64,000 nt of DNA from Yoonia sp. GPGPB17 (lineage in GTDB: Bacteria > Pseudomonadota > Alphaproteobacteria > Rhodobacterales > Rhodobacteraceae): assembly GCF_037892195.1 (NCBI RefSeq), contig NZ_JATACI010000002.1:930001-994000 (forward strand). Direction: 5' to 3'. A program made the position numbers and the translations under genes. The notes below the pieces were generated by a model. The model did not search any database. It saw only the letters and a program-made list of their open reading frames with translations, and was not told where the DNA came from. Shown piece by piece: positions 8,872-17,449 of the stretch (position 1 is its first letter; each line of letters opens with the position of its first letter).

Positions 8872-10265
8872 GCGAAACCGCAAGCGGGCCTTTTTGGTGG
8901 CGGTCCATCGGGCAACGCCTGACGATCCTTTTGGCAGGGATCGCGGCGGTCTTGGCAATCCTGTCATGGTGGATGGTCACGAGCTTTGCCCGTGAAGCGG
9001 CCGAGCGGACGCAAGACAACGTATTGGTCGCGTCGGCCACCACAATTGCCGAGGCCTTGCGCAGCGAACAGGGGACAATCTTGCTCGAACTCCCCTACTC
9101 TGCCTTCGCAATGCTGGATGCCATCGGCGAAGATCGCGTGTTCTATCGCGTCGCCGCAGACGGTAAAACGCTGACCGGTTATGATGATCTGATCCCACCC
9201 AGCACCCCAGAACGCCCCGGTGATGTGACCGTCCGCACCATCGATTATCGCGGTGATCAGGTGCGCACCGTGACGGTCAGACGCACGGTACTGGCAGGAC
9301 AACAACCCGTTCCGGTTTTGGTGACTGTCGCGCAAACCCGAACGGGGGTCGAGGCGATTGGATCGGGGCTGTCCAGAACGGCGGCAGTCTTGTCCGTCGC
9401 ACTCTTTATTCTCGCCGTTGGTTTGGGAGCCTTCGCCGCTGGCAACGCCCTTCAACCACTTAACAGCTTTGCGCAGGCGGTCACCCGACGCGGGCCATCT
9501 GATTTGCGCCCTTTGCGGCGCCGGGTGCCCGATGAACTTTCACCTCTTTTAGTGGCACTGAACCGCCTGATGGAACGTTTGGGTCAATCGATCCGCCGTT
9601 CGGAAGAGTTTATCGCCGAAGCTGCGCACCGGGTGCGCACACCATTGGCAACCGTGCGTACCCAGGCAGAAATTGCGCTGCATACCGTTGAAAAGGATGA
9701 CGAAAAACAGATGCTGCGCCAGATCATCCGCGCCGTTGACGAAAGCTCGCGCTCGGCAAGTCAGCTTTTGGATCATGCGACCGTCAGCTTTCGGGCGGAT
9801 GCATTGGCACAAGACAGGATTGACCTTGCAGAATTGGCCGCACGTGTGACAGAGGGGCTGCAACCAACGGCAGAAATGAAAGATATTGCCTTGCGACTTG
9901 ATGCAAACGGCCCCGCAATTGTGTCGGGTGACGCGATCCTTTTGGAAAGTGCGCTGCGCAATGTTCTTGATAATTCTGTCAAATACTCACCAGCGGAAAC
10001 CGAAGTCGCGATAACACTTGATCGTTTGGACGGCAGCCACTGGCGGCTGGTCGTGCGCGATCATGGGCGGGGGTTTTCGGCAAGCTCGCTGCCCGAATTG
10101 ACGCAGCGGTTCAAACGTGGCGGCAATGTCGACATGGTCGTGGGCTCTGGCCTTGGCCTGACAATCGCCGAAGAAGTGTTGGACGCCCACGGTGGCCGCC
10201 TGGAACTCACCAACCCAACAGACGGAGCAGGCGCATGCGTTTCACTGATCTTGCCCGCAGCCTGA
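8862..10265 (+). CDS. tctE: Sensor histidine kinase of the TTT system
   Basis: 467 residues. An N-terminal transmembrane helix (about 19-42) is followed by a periplasmic region of about 130 residues, a second helix (about 170-190) and a HAMP-like linker. The dimerisation domain holds the phospho-accepting histidine in EAAHRVRTPLATV (about residue 258). The ATPase domain carries DNSVKYS (N box), DHGRGF (G1) and GSGLGLTIAEEV (G2). It is the likely partner of TctD, translationally coupled through a 10-base overlap, and its own 3' end overlaps the next gene by 31 bases. It probably senses an extracytoplasmic carboxylate. Confidence 0.9.
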   Translation: MDMSETASGPFWWRSIGQRLTILLAGIAAVLAILSWWMVTSFAREAAERTQDNVLVASATTIAEALRSEQGTILLELPYSAFAMLDAIGEDRVFYRVAADGKTLTGYDDLIPPSTPERPGDVTVRTIDYRGDQVRTVTVRRTVLAGQQPVPVLVTVAQTRTGVEAIGSGLSRTAAVLSVALFILAVGLGAFAAGNALQPLNSFAQAVTRRGPSDLRPLRRRVPDELSPLLVALNRLMERLGQSIRRSEEFIAEAAHRVRTPLATVRTQAEIALHTVEKDDEKQMLRQIIRAVDESSRSASQLLDHATVSFRADALAQDRIDLAELAARVTEGLQPTAEMKDIALRLDANGPAIVSGDAILLESALRNVLDNSVKYSPAETEVAITLDRLDGSHWRLVVRDHGRGFSASSLPELTQRFKRGGNVDMVVGSGLGLTIAEEVLDAHGGRLELTNPTDGAGACVSLILPAA

Positions 10266-11272
10266 TTGCAGCGCTCGCGCTAACGGCCCAGGCGGATGCC
10301 ATCGCTGCGCTGGAGCTTGAGGATCAAAGGTTTTATCCCGGAAGCGGCGACACAACCATCAAGGTGATTTCCACCGGTGATCTGGATGTCTTCGAGCCAT
10401 TCATTCAGCAATTCCAGACTGAGAACCCAACAATCGGAATTGACTACTTTGTGACGTCCAGCGCCACCTTGCATACAGCCATCAAGGACGGTGCCATATT
10501 CGATGTCGCAATTTCCTCGGCAATGGATTTGCAGTTTCAACTGGCCAATGATGGTACCGCGCAACCCTATACCTCGCCGGTGACCGAAGCCCTGCCGGTC
10601 TGGGCGCGGTGGCGCAATCAGGTCTTTGCCTTTACCGCCGAACCTGCCGTCGCCGTCATCTCAAGTGATCTTTTTGCCGGTTTGGACCGCCCCACAACCC
10701 GGCAAGAGTTGATTGCCCTTCTACGCCAAAGCCCTGAGATCTTTGAGAATGCGATTGGTACATATGATGTGCGCACCAGTGGTCTGGGATATCTGTTCGC
10801 CACACAGGAAGCGCGCAATTCCGATACATTCTGGCGGCTATCGGAACTGATGGGCACACGCGGGACCAAGCTTTATTGTTGCTCAGCACAGATGATCGAC
10901 GATGTGGCCTCTGGCCGACTGACGCTGGCATACAACGTGTTGGGGTCATATGCTGCTGAAAGAATTGCGCGCGACGACCGTTTAGAAATCCTTGAGTTGG
11001 AAGACTACGCCACGGTCATGCTGCGGACCGCTCTGATCCCCGCAACCGCCACCGAAACAGAAGCGGCGGGATTGTTCCTAGACCGGCTGTTGCAAGAGGG
11101 CATGCGCGAGGCATCTGCGATCTGGGCCCTGCCCCCTTTGGGTGCCGCAGATACGCCCGAGGCCCGTGCCTATGGGCCGATCCGTCTTGGGCCAGCATTG
11201 CTGGTCTACCTTGACAAGCTGAACCGCGACGCATTCCTGAGGGCCTGGAGCGACGCGGTGGTGCAACCCTGA
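10235..11272 (+). CDS. Periplasmic binding protein linked to TctDE (family 1-like)
   Basis: 345 residues with an N-terminal signal peptide (hydrophobic run LIAALALTAQADAIA). The rest resembles extracellular solute-binding family 1 or iron-type periplasmic proteins: VISTGDLDVFEPFIQQFQ, then SGLGYLFATQEA and LAYNVLGSYA. Its start overlaps tctE by 31 bases, so the three genes are one transcription unit. No ABC permease or ATPase follows, which argues against a transport role. An accessory ligand-presenting partner for TctE is the inference. The alternative is an orphan metal-binding protein. Confidence 0.78.
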   Translation: MRFTDLARSLIAALALTAQADAIAALELEDQRFYPGSGDTTIKVISTGDLDVFEPFIQQFQTENPTIGIDYFVTSSATLHTAIKDGAIFDVAISSAMDLQFQLANDGTAQPYTSPVTEALPVWARWRNQVFAFTAEPAVAVISSDLFAGLDRPTTRQELIALLRQSPEIFENAIGTYDVRTSGLGYLFATQEARNSDTFWRLSELMGTRGTKLYCCSAQMIDDVASGRLTLAYNVLGSYAAERIARDDRLEILELEDYATVMLRTALIPATATETEAAGLFLDRLLQEGMREASAIWALPPLGAADTPEARAYGPIRLGPALLVYLDKLNRDAFLRAWSDAVVQP

Positions 11273-11383
11273 AGCCGTATCGTCTGCGTTGGCATCACAC
11301 GCATGTTGTAGCACCGGCAAAGGGCGCGACAGCTTGCTGAACTTACGCACAGCTGACATCGCAGCAGGCTAATATCAAAACCC

Positions 11384-11399
11384 TAGACAGAACTGTCTA
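11384..11399. promoter_or_regulatory. TetR-type operator candidate, site 1
   Basis: Perfect arms TAGACAG (11384-11390) and CTGTCTA (11393-11399) with a 2-base centre. This is the size and AGAC...GTCT form common to TetR-family operators. It lies 82 bases before the flavoprotein start, and the same operon encodes a TetR regulator. Confidence 0.65.
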
Positions 11400-11412
11400 A
11401 ACTGATGCAGTG

Positions 11413-11426
11413 TTTCTGTACAGGAA
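11413..11426. promoter_or_regulatory. TetR-type operator candidate, site 2
   Basis: TTTCTGT and ACAGGAA form a near-perfect 14-bp palindrome around CTGTACAG, 14 bases beyond site 1. The shared CTGT/ACAG half-sites suggest a second, weaker binding site over the promoter. Confidence 0.45.
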
Positions 11427-11480
11427 TGTATAGAATACCCGGCATGCCAGACGCGCCGGGACGATGCGGAGGGTCCATTC

Positions 11481-13889
11481 ATGAAATCTCACTATCAGGC
11501 CGTGGTCATTGGCGGCGGCGTTGTTGGCACCTCTGTGCTGTACCATCTAGCGAAATTTGGCTGGAAAGACGTATGCTTGATCGAAAGATCGGTGCTGACA
11601 GCCGGGTCAAGCTGGCACGCAGCGGGCGGCATTCACGCGCTGAATGCAGACCCAAACATCGCCAGCCTGCAAGCTTATACCATCGATCTGCTAAGTGAGA
11701 TCGAAGAAGAATCAGGCCAGAACATCGGGCTGCATATGACCGGTGGAATCACACTGGCGGGTACACCAGATCGCTGGGAATGGCTGCAATCGGCCTACCG
11801 CACCTTCCAATCCATCGGGATTGATGACTGTCGCCTGATCGGCCCAGAAGAGGCCAAGGAACTTTGCCCGATCATGTCGACCGACGGTATTCTTGGCGGC
11901 ATGTGGGCTGACCGTGAAGGCTATATCGATACGACAGGCACGGTGCACGCCTATGCCGGTGCGGCGAAAAAACATGGTGCCGAGGTGATTGAACACAATC
12001 GTGTGTTAGAGCTGAACCAGACCGGAGATGGCTGGGAGGTCGTGACGGAAAAGGGTACGATCCACACCGAACACGTGGTCAACGCCGCGGGCCTTTGGGC
12101 CAAACAGGTGGGGCGTATGGCCGGGATCGAATTGCCCGTGTCACCACTCAACCACCATTATCTGATCTCGGATACGATCCCGGAGCTGGAAGAATTGGAT
12201 TTCGAAGTGCCTATGACGGTGGACCTCGAAGGGTTCACCTATATGCGCCAGGATCAAAAAGGTATTCTGCTCGGCATCTACGAAATTGATCACGAGCATT
12301 GGAACATGGACGGCGCGCCCTGGGACTATGGGTTTGAGCTGCAACAGGAAGACCCCGACAGGATCGAAAAGGAGCTTATTCTGGGGTTTGAACGCTACCC
12401 TGCCTTACAAGAGGTCGGTGTGAAAACATGGGTCAACGGTGCCTTCACATTCTCACCCGATGGCAACCCGCTGGTCGGCCCGGTGCGCGGCAAACCCGGC
12501 TATTGGTGTGCCTGTGCGGTTATGGCCGGATTCTTGCAAGGTGGCGGTGTTGGCAAATCGCTAGCCGAATGGATGATCCATGGCGAGCCGGAAGCAGATG
12601 TCTTTGGTATGGACGTCGCCCGTTACGGCGATTTTGCCGAGAACAAACAATTCATCAAGGAAACCACCGGCCAGTTCTACACCCGCCGGTTCGTGATGAC
12701 CTACCCCAACGAACAATTGCCCGCAGGCAGGCCGATGAAAATGGCCCCGGCCTATTCCGACATGACGGCCGCAGGCTGCCAATGGGGCGCAAGCTGGGGG
12801 CTGGAAGTGCCGCTCTACTTCGCACCCACGCCTGACTTCGAAGAAAAACCGTCGCTCAAGCGTTCAAACGCGCATGAGATCGTCGCGGCTGAGTGCAAAA
12901 ATGTACGCGAGAATGTAGGGCTGTTGGACATCTCTGGGTTCTCAAGGTTCGAAGTTTCGGGCGCTGGATGCGAGGCCTGGCTCGACCATGTCATGGCTTC
13001 CAAGCTGCCAGCACCGGGGCACGCCCGTCTGGCACCAATGCTGTCGCCCGAAGGCCGGATGAAGGGTGATTTGACCGTCTTCAACTGGGGAAATGGCACC
13101 TATTGGATCATGGGGTCATATTATCTGCGCGATTGGCACATGCGCTGGTTCCACGACTATATGGGCGATGATGTTATGGTGAAGGACATTTCCGACGCCA
13201 TGGTTGGCTTTTCTCTGGCGGGACCGAACAGCCGTAAGGTGCTGGAAAAGTTGACAGATGGGGACATCGCCGCCCTGCCCTTTATGGGGTGTGGCGCGTT
13301 TGATATCGGTCTGCACAAAGTCAAAATCGGGCGATTGTCGGTGGCGGGTGAATTGGGGTACGAAATCCATTGCCCCGCTGTGCATCACATCGCCCTGCGC
13401 AAGCTGTTGCTGGAGGCAGGTGCCGATCTCGGCATCGGTGAATACGGGTTCAATGCACTTCTCTCGCTACGGCTGGAAAAAAGCTTTGGCATCTGGAGTG
13501 CGGAATTCACCCAAGCTTACACGGCCGCGCAAACCGGCATGGACCGTTGGATTGCATGGGACAAAGACGATTTCGTCGGCAAAGACGCCGCGTTGCAGGA
13601 ACACGACGGGAACGGACCTGCCCAACAACTTGTAACGCTGCATGTGGCGGCAGAAGACGCGGATGCCAGCGGATATGAACCCATCTGGAAGGATGGCAAG
13701 CGTGTCGGCTTCGTCACCTCCGGCGGATACGGGCACACGATGGATATGTCGCTCGCCATGGCGATGGTGGACAGTGATTTGGCAATGGAAGGCACCGAAC
13801 TGACCGTTCATATCGTCGGTGTAGAACGTAAATGTACCATCATCGCGCCATCCCCCTATGACCCACAGGGGCAGGCGATGCGAGGTTAG
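11481..13889 (+). CDS. FAD-dependent demethylase with GcvT-like C-terminal domain (DMGDH/sarcosine dehydrogenase type)
   Basis: 802 residues, the family's usual size. The N-terminal FAD domain has GGGVVGTS at about residues 10-17, and SSWHAAGG near residue 47 holds the histidine that carries covalent FAD in dimethylglycine and sarcosine dehydrogenases. The C-terminal half is an aminomethyltransferase (GcvT) fold that binds tetrahydrofolate; GVEY/GELGYEIH-type segments and the SLRLEKSFGIW region are visible. Such enzymes oxidatively remove an N-methyl group and pass it to THF as methylene-THF. The start ATG 11481 follows GGAGG. It is the first gene of an operon with an MttB-like gene and a TetR regulator. 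The substrate is probably an N-methylated amine, exact identity unknown. Confidence 0.88.
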   Translation: MKSHYQAVVIGGGVVGTSVLYHLAKFGWKDVCLIERSVLTAGSSWHAAGGIHALNADPNIASLQAYTIDLLSEIEEESGQNIGLHMTGGITLAGTPDRWEWLQSAYRTFQSIGIDDCRLIGPEEAKELCPIMSTDGILGGMWADREGYIDTTGTVHAYAGAAKKHGAEVIEHNRVLELNQTGDGWEVVTEKGTIHTEHVVNAAGLWAKQVGRMAGIELPVSPLNHHYLISDTIPELEELDFEVPMTVDLEGFTYMRQDQKGILLGIYEIDHEHWNMDGAPWDYGFELQQEDPDRIEKELILGFERYPALQEVGVKTWVNGAFTFSPDGNPLVGPVRGKPGYWCACAVMAGFLQGGGVGKSLAEWMIHGEPEADVFGMDVARYGDFAENKQFIKETTGQFYTRRFVMTYPNEQLPAGRPMKMAPAYSDMTAAGCQWGASWGLEVPLYFAPTPDFEEKPSLKRSNAHEIVAAECKNVRENVGLLDISGFSRFEVSGAGCEAWLDHVMASKLPAPGHARLAPMLSPEGRMKGDLTVFNWGNGTYWIMGSYYLRDWHMRWFHDYMGDDVMVKDISDAMVGFSLAGPNSRKVLEKLTDGDIAALPFMGCGAFDIGLHKVKIGRLSVAGELGYEIHCPAVHHIALRKLLLEAGADLGIGEYGFNALLSLRLEKSFGIWSAEFTQAYTAAQTGMDRWIAWDKDDFVGKDAALQEHDGNGPAQQLVTLHVAAEDADASGYEPIWKDGKRVGFVTSGGYGHTMDMSLAMAMVDSDLAMEGTELTVHIVGVERKCTIIAPSPYDPQGQAMRG

Positions 13890-13891
13890 CG

Positions 13892-15421
13892 ATGACCGAC
13901 CAGCCCAAACGCAAAGGAAGACGCGGGCGTGGCACCGCACCCGCGTCGCACCGCACGGTAAACTATCGTCAGTTGCGCAACCCCTTCCCGCCGATGGATG
14001 TGTTTTCCGGCGATGAAATCGCGAACATGCACGAAACCGCGCTGCAGACGCTGGAAGAGCTGGGCATGAAAGTTCTTTTGCCCCAAGCACGCGCCGTCTT
14101 TGCCAAGGCGGGCGCTCGGGTCGACGATGAGATGGTGTATATCGGTCGCGATCTGGTAGCGGCGGCCATTGCCTCCGCCCCAAAGTCATTTACTTGCAAA
14201 GCGGGTGCCACCCACCGCGACTTCACAATGGAACTGGGTGCGCTGACGTTTCAGCCGGGTGCAGGCGCACCAAACTGTACCGACCTCAAACGCGGGCGGC
14301 GCGCTGGTACTGGCCGCGATTTTCGCGAATTGATTCAGCTGACCCATCACTTCGACGTATTCCAAATGGTATCGCCACTGGTTGAACCGCAGGATATCGC
14401 GATTCACCTACGCCACTACTTTACAGTCGAGGCGCAACTGACACTCACCGACAAGTTCCCGTTCTTCTTTTCAAGAGGTACGCCGCAGGTGATGGACAGC
14501 TTTGAAATGCTGCAAGGTTTCCGTGGCTTATCTGACGATGCTTTCGCGGCGGACCCGTACTGCTATACTATCATCAATACCAACAGCCCGCGCACATTGG
14601 ACATTCCCATGGCGCAAGGCCTGATTGATTTCGCCAAGGCGCGCCAACTCTCTATTGTCACCCCCTTTACATTGATGGGTGCAATGGCACCGATTACCGT
14701 GGCTGGTGCAATCACGCTCAGCCATACTGAAGTACTGGCCGCTCTTACCCTGACGCAACTGGTCAATCCGGGCGCGCCGGTCTGCTATGGCACGTTCACG
14801 TCCAACGTGGATATGAAATCAGGCGCACCCGCATTCGGCACGCCTGCGCATTTCCAAGCGTCACTCGCCGCCGGTCAAATGGCGCGGTTCCTGGGATTGC
14901 CTTGGCGCAGCGCGGCTGGATCAGCGTCAAACATGAACGACGTGCAAGCGGCCAATGAAAACCAGTTCGGCCTGTGGGGATGTTTGATGGCCGGGGCATC
15001 GGTCATCATTCATTCGGCAGGTTGGCTGGAAGGTGGTCTTTCTGTGTCCTACGAAAAACTGATCTGCGATGTTGAAGTTCTGAACATGATTGCAGAGCTT
15101 TGTGCCGGACGTGCGGCAGGCACAGATGAGATCGGTTTTGACGCCATTGCCGAGGTTGACCCAAGCGGTCATTTCTTTGCAACAACTCAAACCATGGCGC
15201 GCTACAATACCGAGTTTTATGAACCGGTTGTTCACGACTACGCCAACTTTGGCACCTGGACCGAACGTGGCAGCATTGATGCCTCCACCCGTGCGACCGC
15301 TGTCTGGACCAAAATCATCGAGGATGATGTACGGCCTGCGGTAGACCCCGATAAGGTCGCTGCCCTAAAGGCTTACGTCGCCAAACGCACAAACGAGGGC
15401 GGCGCACCGCCGGAAAGCTGA
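13892..15421 (+). CDS. MttB-family methyltransferase, non-pyrrolysine type
   Basis: 509 residues of the trimethylamine methyltransferase superfamily (TIM barrel). Conserved stretches include TPFTLMGAMAPITVAGAIT and SAGWLEGGLSVSYEK. No in-frame amber codon occurs, so it lacks pyrrolysine and belongs with the glycine-betaine-type (MtgB-like) relatives, which move a methyl group from a quaternary amine to a corrinoid protein. No corrinoid-protein gene is found in this operon or window. It starts 2 bases after the flavoprotein stop and ends overlapping the TetR start (TGATG). The two enzymes probably act on successive N-methyl groups of one substrate; this is inferred. Confidence 0.85.
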   Translation: MTDQPKRKGRRGRGTAPASHRTVNYRQLRNPFPPMDVFSGDEIANMHETALQTLEELGMKVLLPQARAVFAKAGARVDDEMVYIGRDLVAAAIASAPKSFTCKAGATHRDFTMELGALTFQPGAGAPNCTDLKRGRRAGTGRDFRELIQLTHHFDVFQMVSPLVEPQDIAIHLRHYFTVEAQLTLTDKFPFFFSRGTPQVMDSFEMLQGFRGLSDDAFAADPYCYTIINTNSPRTLDIPMAQGLIDFAKARQLSIVTPFTLMGAMAPITVAGAITLSHTEVLAALTLTQLVNPGAPVCYGTFTSNVDMKSGAPAFGTPAHFQASLAAGQMARFLGLPWRSAAGSASNMNDVQAANENQFGLWGCLMAGASVIIHSAGWLEGGLSVSYEKLICDVEVLNMIAELCAGRAAGTDEIGFDAIAEVDPSGHFFATTQTMARYNTEFYEPVVHDYANFGTWTERGSIDASTRATAVWTKIIEDDVRPAVDPDKVAALKAYVAKRTNEGGAPPES

Positions 15422-16092
15422 TGGAACATCGCGATACACCTCTTCTGGATCGGGATAACCCCGAGATTGAACCACTTGCCGGACATACCAAGGTCACGCG
15501 CAATGACTGGCTGAATATCGCGCGCGATATTCTGGTGAATGATGGTGTCGGCGAGGTGAAGATCCTTAAGATGGCCGAACGCTTGGGCGTCTCACGCTCC
15601 AGCTTCTATTGGTACTTTGAGAACCGCAAAGACCTGCTGAATGCGCTTCTAGAAGAATGGGCACAGCGCAACACTGCACGTATTGTCGCCCATTGCAGAC
15701 GTGATGCAGGCAATGCGAGCGGAGCACTTTGCAACTTCTTTGAATGCTTCGTGAATCCTGCGATTTTTGACACCCGGCTGGATTTTGCTGTGCGCGAATG
15801 GGCGCGTCGCGACAAAGGGCTACGCGCCCGGATTGATGCCGCGGATGATGAACGGATGCAGGCCGTCAAAGAGATGTACCAGCGGCATGGGTATGATGCA
15901 GTAGATGCGGACGCGCGCGGACGCATCCTTTACTTCATGCAGCTTGGCTATCACGCGCTCAAGGAATTCGAACCGATGGAAGAACGTATGTCGCGGATGA
16001 CACCGTACTTGCGGGGCTTTTTGGGGCACGAGCCGGATCAGGATGCCATCAACGCGTTTTTCGCCTATATTGCAGACAACAACCTGACTTAA
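15421..16092 (+). CDS. TetR-family transcriptional regulator of the demethylase operon
   Basis: 223 residues. The N-terminal helix-turn-helix is clear: KMAERLGVSRSSFYWYFENR at about residues 44-63, the standard TetR recognition motif. A variable helical ligand domain follows. Its ATG overlaps the preceding stop by one base, so it is co-translated with the MttB-like gene. The two palindromes at 11384-11399 and 11413-11426 are its likely operators, giving autoregulation of the whole operon with a methylated amine or intermediate as inducer. The last 4 bases overlap the convergent kinase gene. Confidence 0.88.
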   Translation: MEHRDTPLLDRDNPEIEPLAGHTKVTRNDWLNIARDILVNDGVGEVKILKMAERLGVSRSSFYWYFENRKDLLNALLEEWAQRNTARIVAHCRRDAGNASGALCNFFECFVNPAIFDTRLDFAVREWARRDKGLRARIDAADDERMQAVKEMYQRHGYDAVDADARGRILYFMQLGYHALKEFEPMEERMSRMTPYLRGFLGHEPDQDAINAFFAYIADNNLT

Positions 16093-17408
16093 CGGGCTAA
16101 AACCACTTCAGCCTTCAACCCGCCCAATTCCTCGCTTTCTCCCAAACGCAACACGCCGCCATGTGTCCGGGCAATATCGGCAACAATAGACAATCCCAGG
16201 CCCACACCGCTCCCCTTGTCCTGATTACGCGCCGGATCAAGACGCACAAAGGGGCTCAGCGCCTCATCGCGTTGTTCCGGCGGAATACCGGGACCGTCGT
16301 CCTCAACCCAGAACCGCACCGCACGATCGGTGACGCTGACACCGATCTCTGCCTTCTGACCATAGCGCAACGCATTCCCGATCAGATTGTCCAACGCGCG
16401 CCGGATAGCCAGTGGGCGCAAGCTAACGGGGTCGTCGGGGCCTTCCACTGCGCCAAGTGTAACACCCTGCCCCATCCGTCTGGCATCATCCAATACGGCA
16501 TGCACGATTTGCGATGGTTTGGTAGGCTCCAGACTGTCGCCCGCATCCGTGCGCGCGAAATCAAGAAACGCATTCAACAGCCGTTCCATATCATCAACAT
16601 CATGCGCCAGTGGTTCGGCGTCTTTGGCATCCAGCATTGACAGGCCAAGGCGCATGCGGGTCAAGGGTGTGCGCAAATCATGACTGACACCGGACAGCAT
16701 CATCGTGCGGCTTTGGGTCTGGCGTTCCAGCCGGTTGCGCATGTCAAGAAATGCCATCCCAGCGGCGCGCACCTCGACCGCGCCTGTTGGCGTGAATGGG
16801 GTGATCCGGCCCTTGCCATAATCCGCGGCAGCGCGCGCCATGCGCTTGATCGGGCGTAACTGATTGCGCAAGAACACATAAGCAATGCCTGTCATCAACC
16901 CGCCCAATACCACCATAATCACAATCAACTGATGTGGGTTTGACGCCGAAACGCGCCGTCGCCGAAGTTCCATTTTCATCGGGCCGTGGCGGGTATCGGC
17001 CCACACCACAAGCTGTCGGCGATCCTGCAACGACACCGCCAGAACATTTTCAAGACCTTCCCGCAAAGTCTCGATTACGGTTTCCCCCGTCAGATCAACG
17101 AAGGGTCTGACGTCTTGCGCAAGAGCATCACGGGCGGGAAGAACTGTCGTAATCTCCAATGGTGCATCAATTTGCGCCACTGCGGCACGGGCCCCTGCCA
17201 AATCAGGCTGCGCATTCACCGTATCAAGCAAAAACCGCAGCTCGATGTTAACAGCGCTTGTCATTAGCCGTGTCACACCTTCAAAATGGCGTTGGATGAA
17301 CACAACCGAGACCAGCAATTGCAAAAGCAAAATCGGCAACACCAGAATGAGCCCCGCCCGAGCGTAGATGCCACGCGGCATATATTTTTTGAGCCAACCA
17401 AAGAACAT
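16089..17408 (-). CDS. EnvZ-like sensor histidine kinase without adjacent regulator
   Basis: 439 residues. Transmembrane helix 1 (about 15-38), a periplasmic loop of roughly 120 residues, helix 2 (about 160-180) and a HAMP linker are followed by the phospho-histidine box GVSHDLRTPLTRMRLGL. The ATPase domain has NLIGNALRYG, EDDGPGIPPE and GSGVGLGLSIVADI. The EnvZ assignment rests on the short cytoplasmic core and on LTRMRL after the histidine. A cognate OmpR-type gene is expected next to it, but none is present on either side here. It is divergent from the MBL hydrolase gene with a 41-base gap. Confidence 0.82.
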   Translation of the reverse strand: MFFGWLKKYMPRGIYARAGLILVLPILLLQLLVSVVFIQRHFEGVTRLMTSAVNIELRFLLDTVNAQPDLAGARAAVAQIDAPLEITTVLPARDALAQDVRPFVDLTGETVIETLREGLENVLAVSLQDRRQLVVWADTRHGPMKMELRRRRVSASNPHQLIVIMVVLGGLMTGIAYVFLRNQLRPIKRMARAAADYGKGRITPFTPTGAVEVRAAGMAFLDMRNRLERQTQSRTMMLSGVSHDLRTPLTRMRLGLSMLDAKDAEPLAHDVDDMERLLNAFLDFARTDAGDSLEPTKPSQIVHAVLDDARRMGQGVTLGAVEGPDDPVSLRPLAIRRALDNLIGNALRYGQKAEIGVSVTDRAVRFWVEDDGPGIPPEQRDEALSPFVRLDPARNQDKGSGVGLGLSIVADIARTHGGVLRLGESEELGGLKAEVVLAR

Positions 17409-17449
17409 GGTGCCACGCTAGCTGTCCTGACCGAAAACGGAAAGCGCTT

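Noticed and set aside
8862..9863. Many medium-length minus-strand frames opposite tctE
   Set aside because: They lack ribosome binding sites and domains and lie opposite a well-supported kinase.
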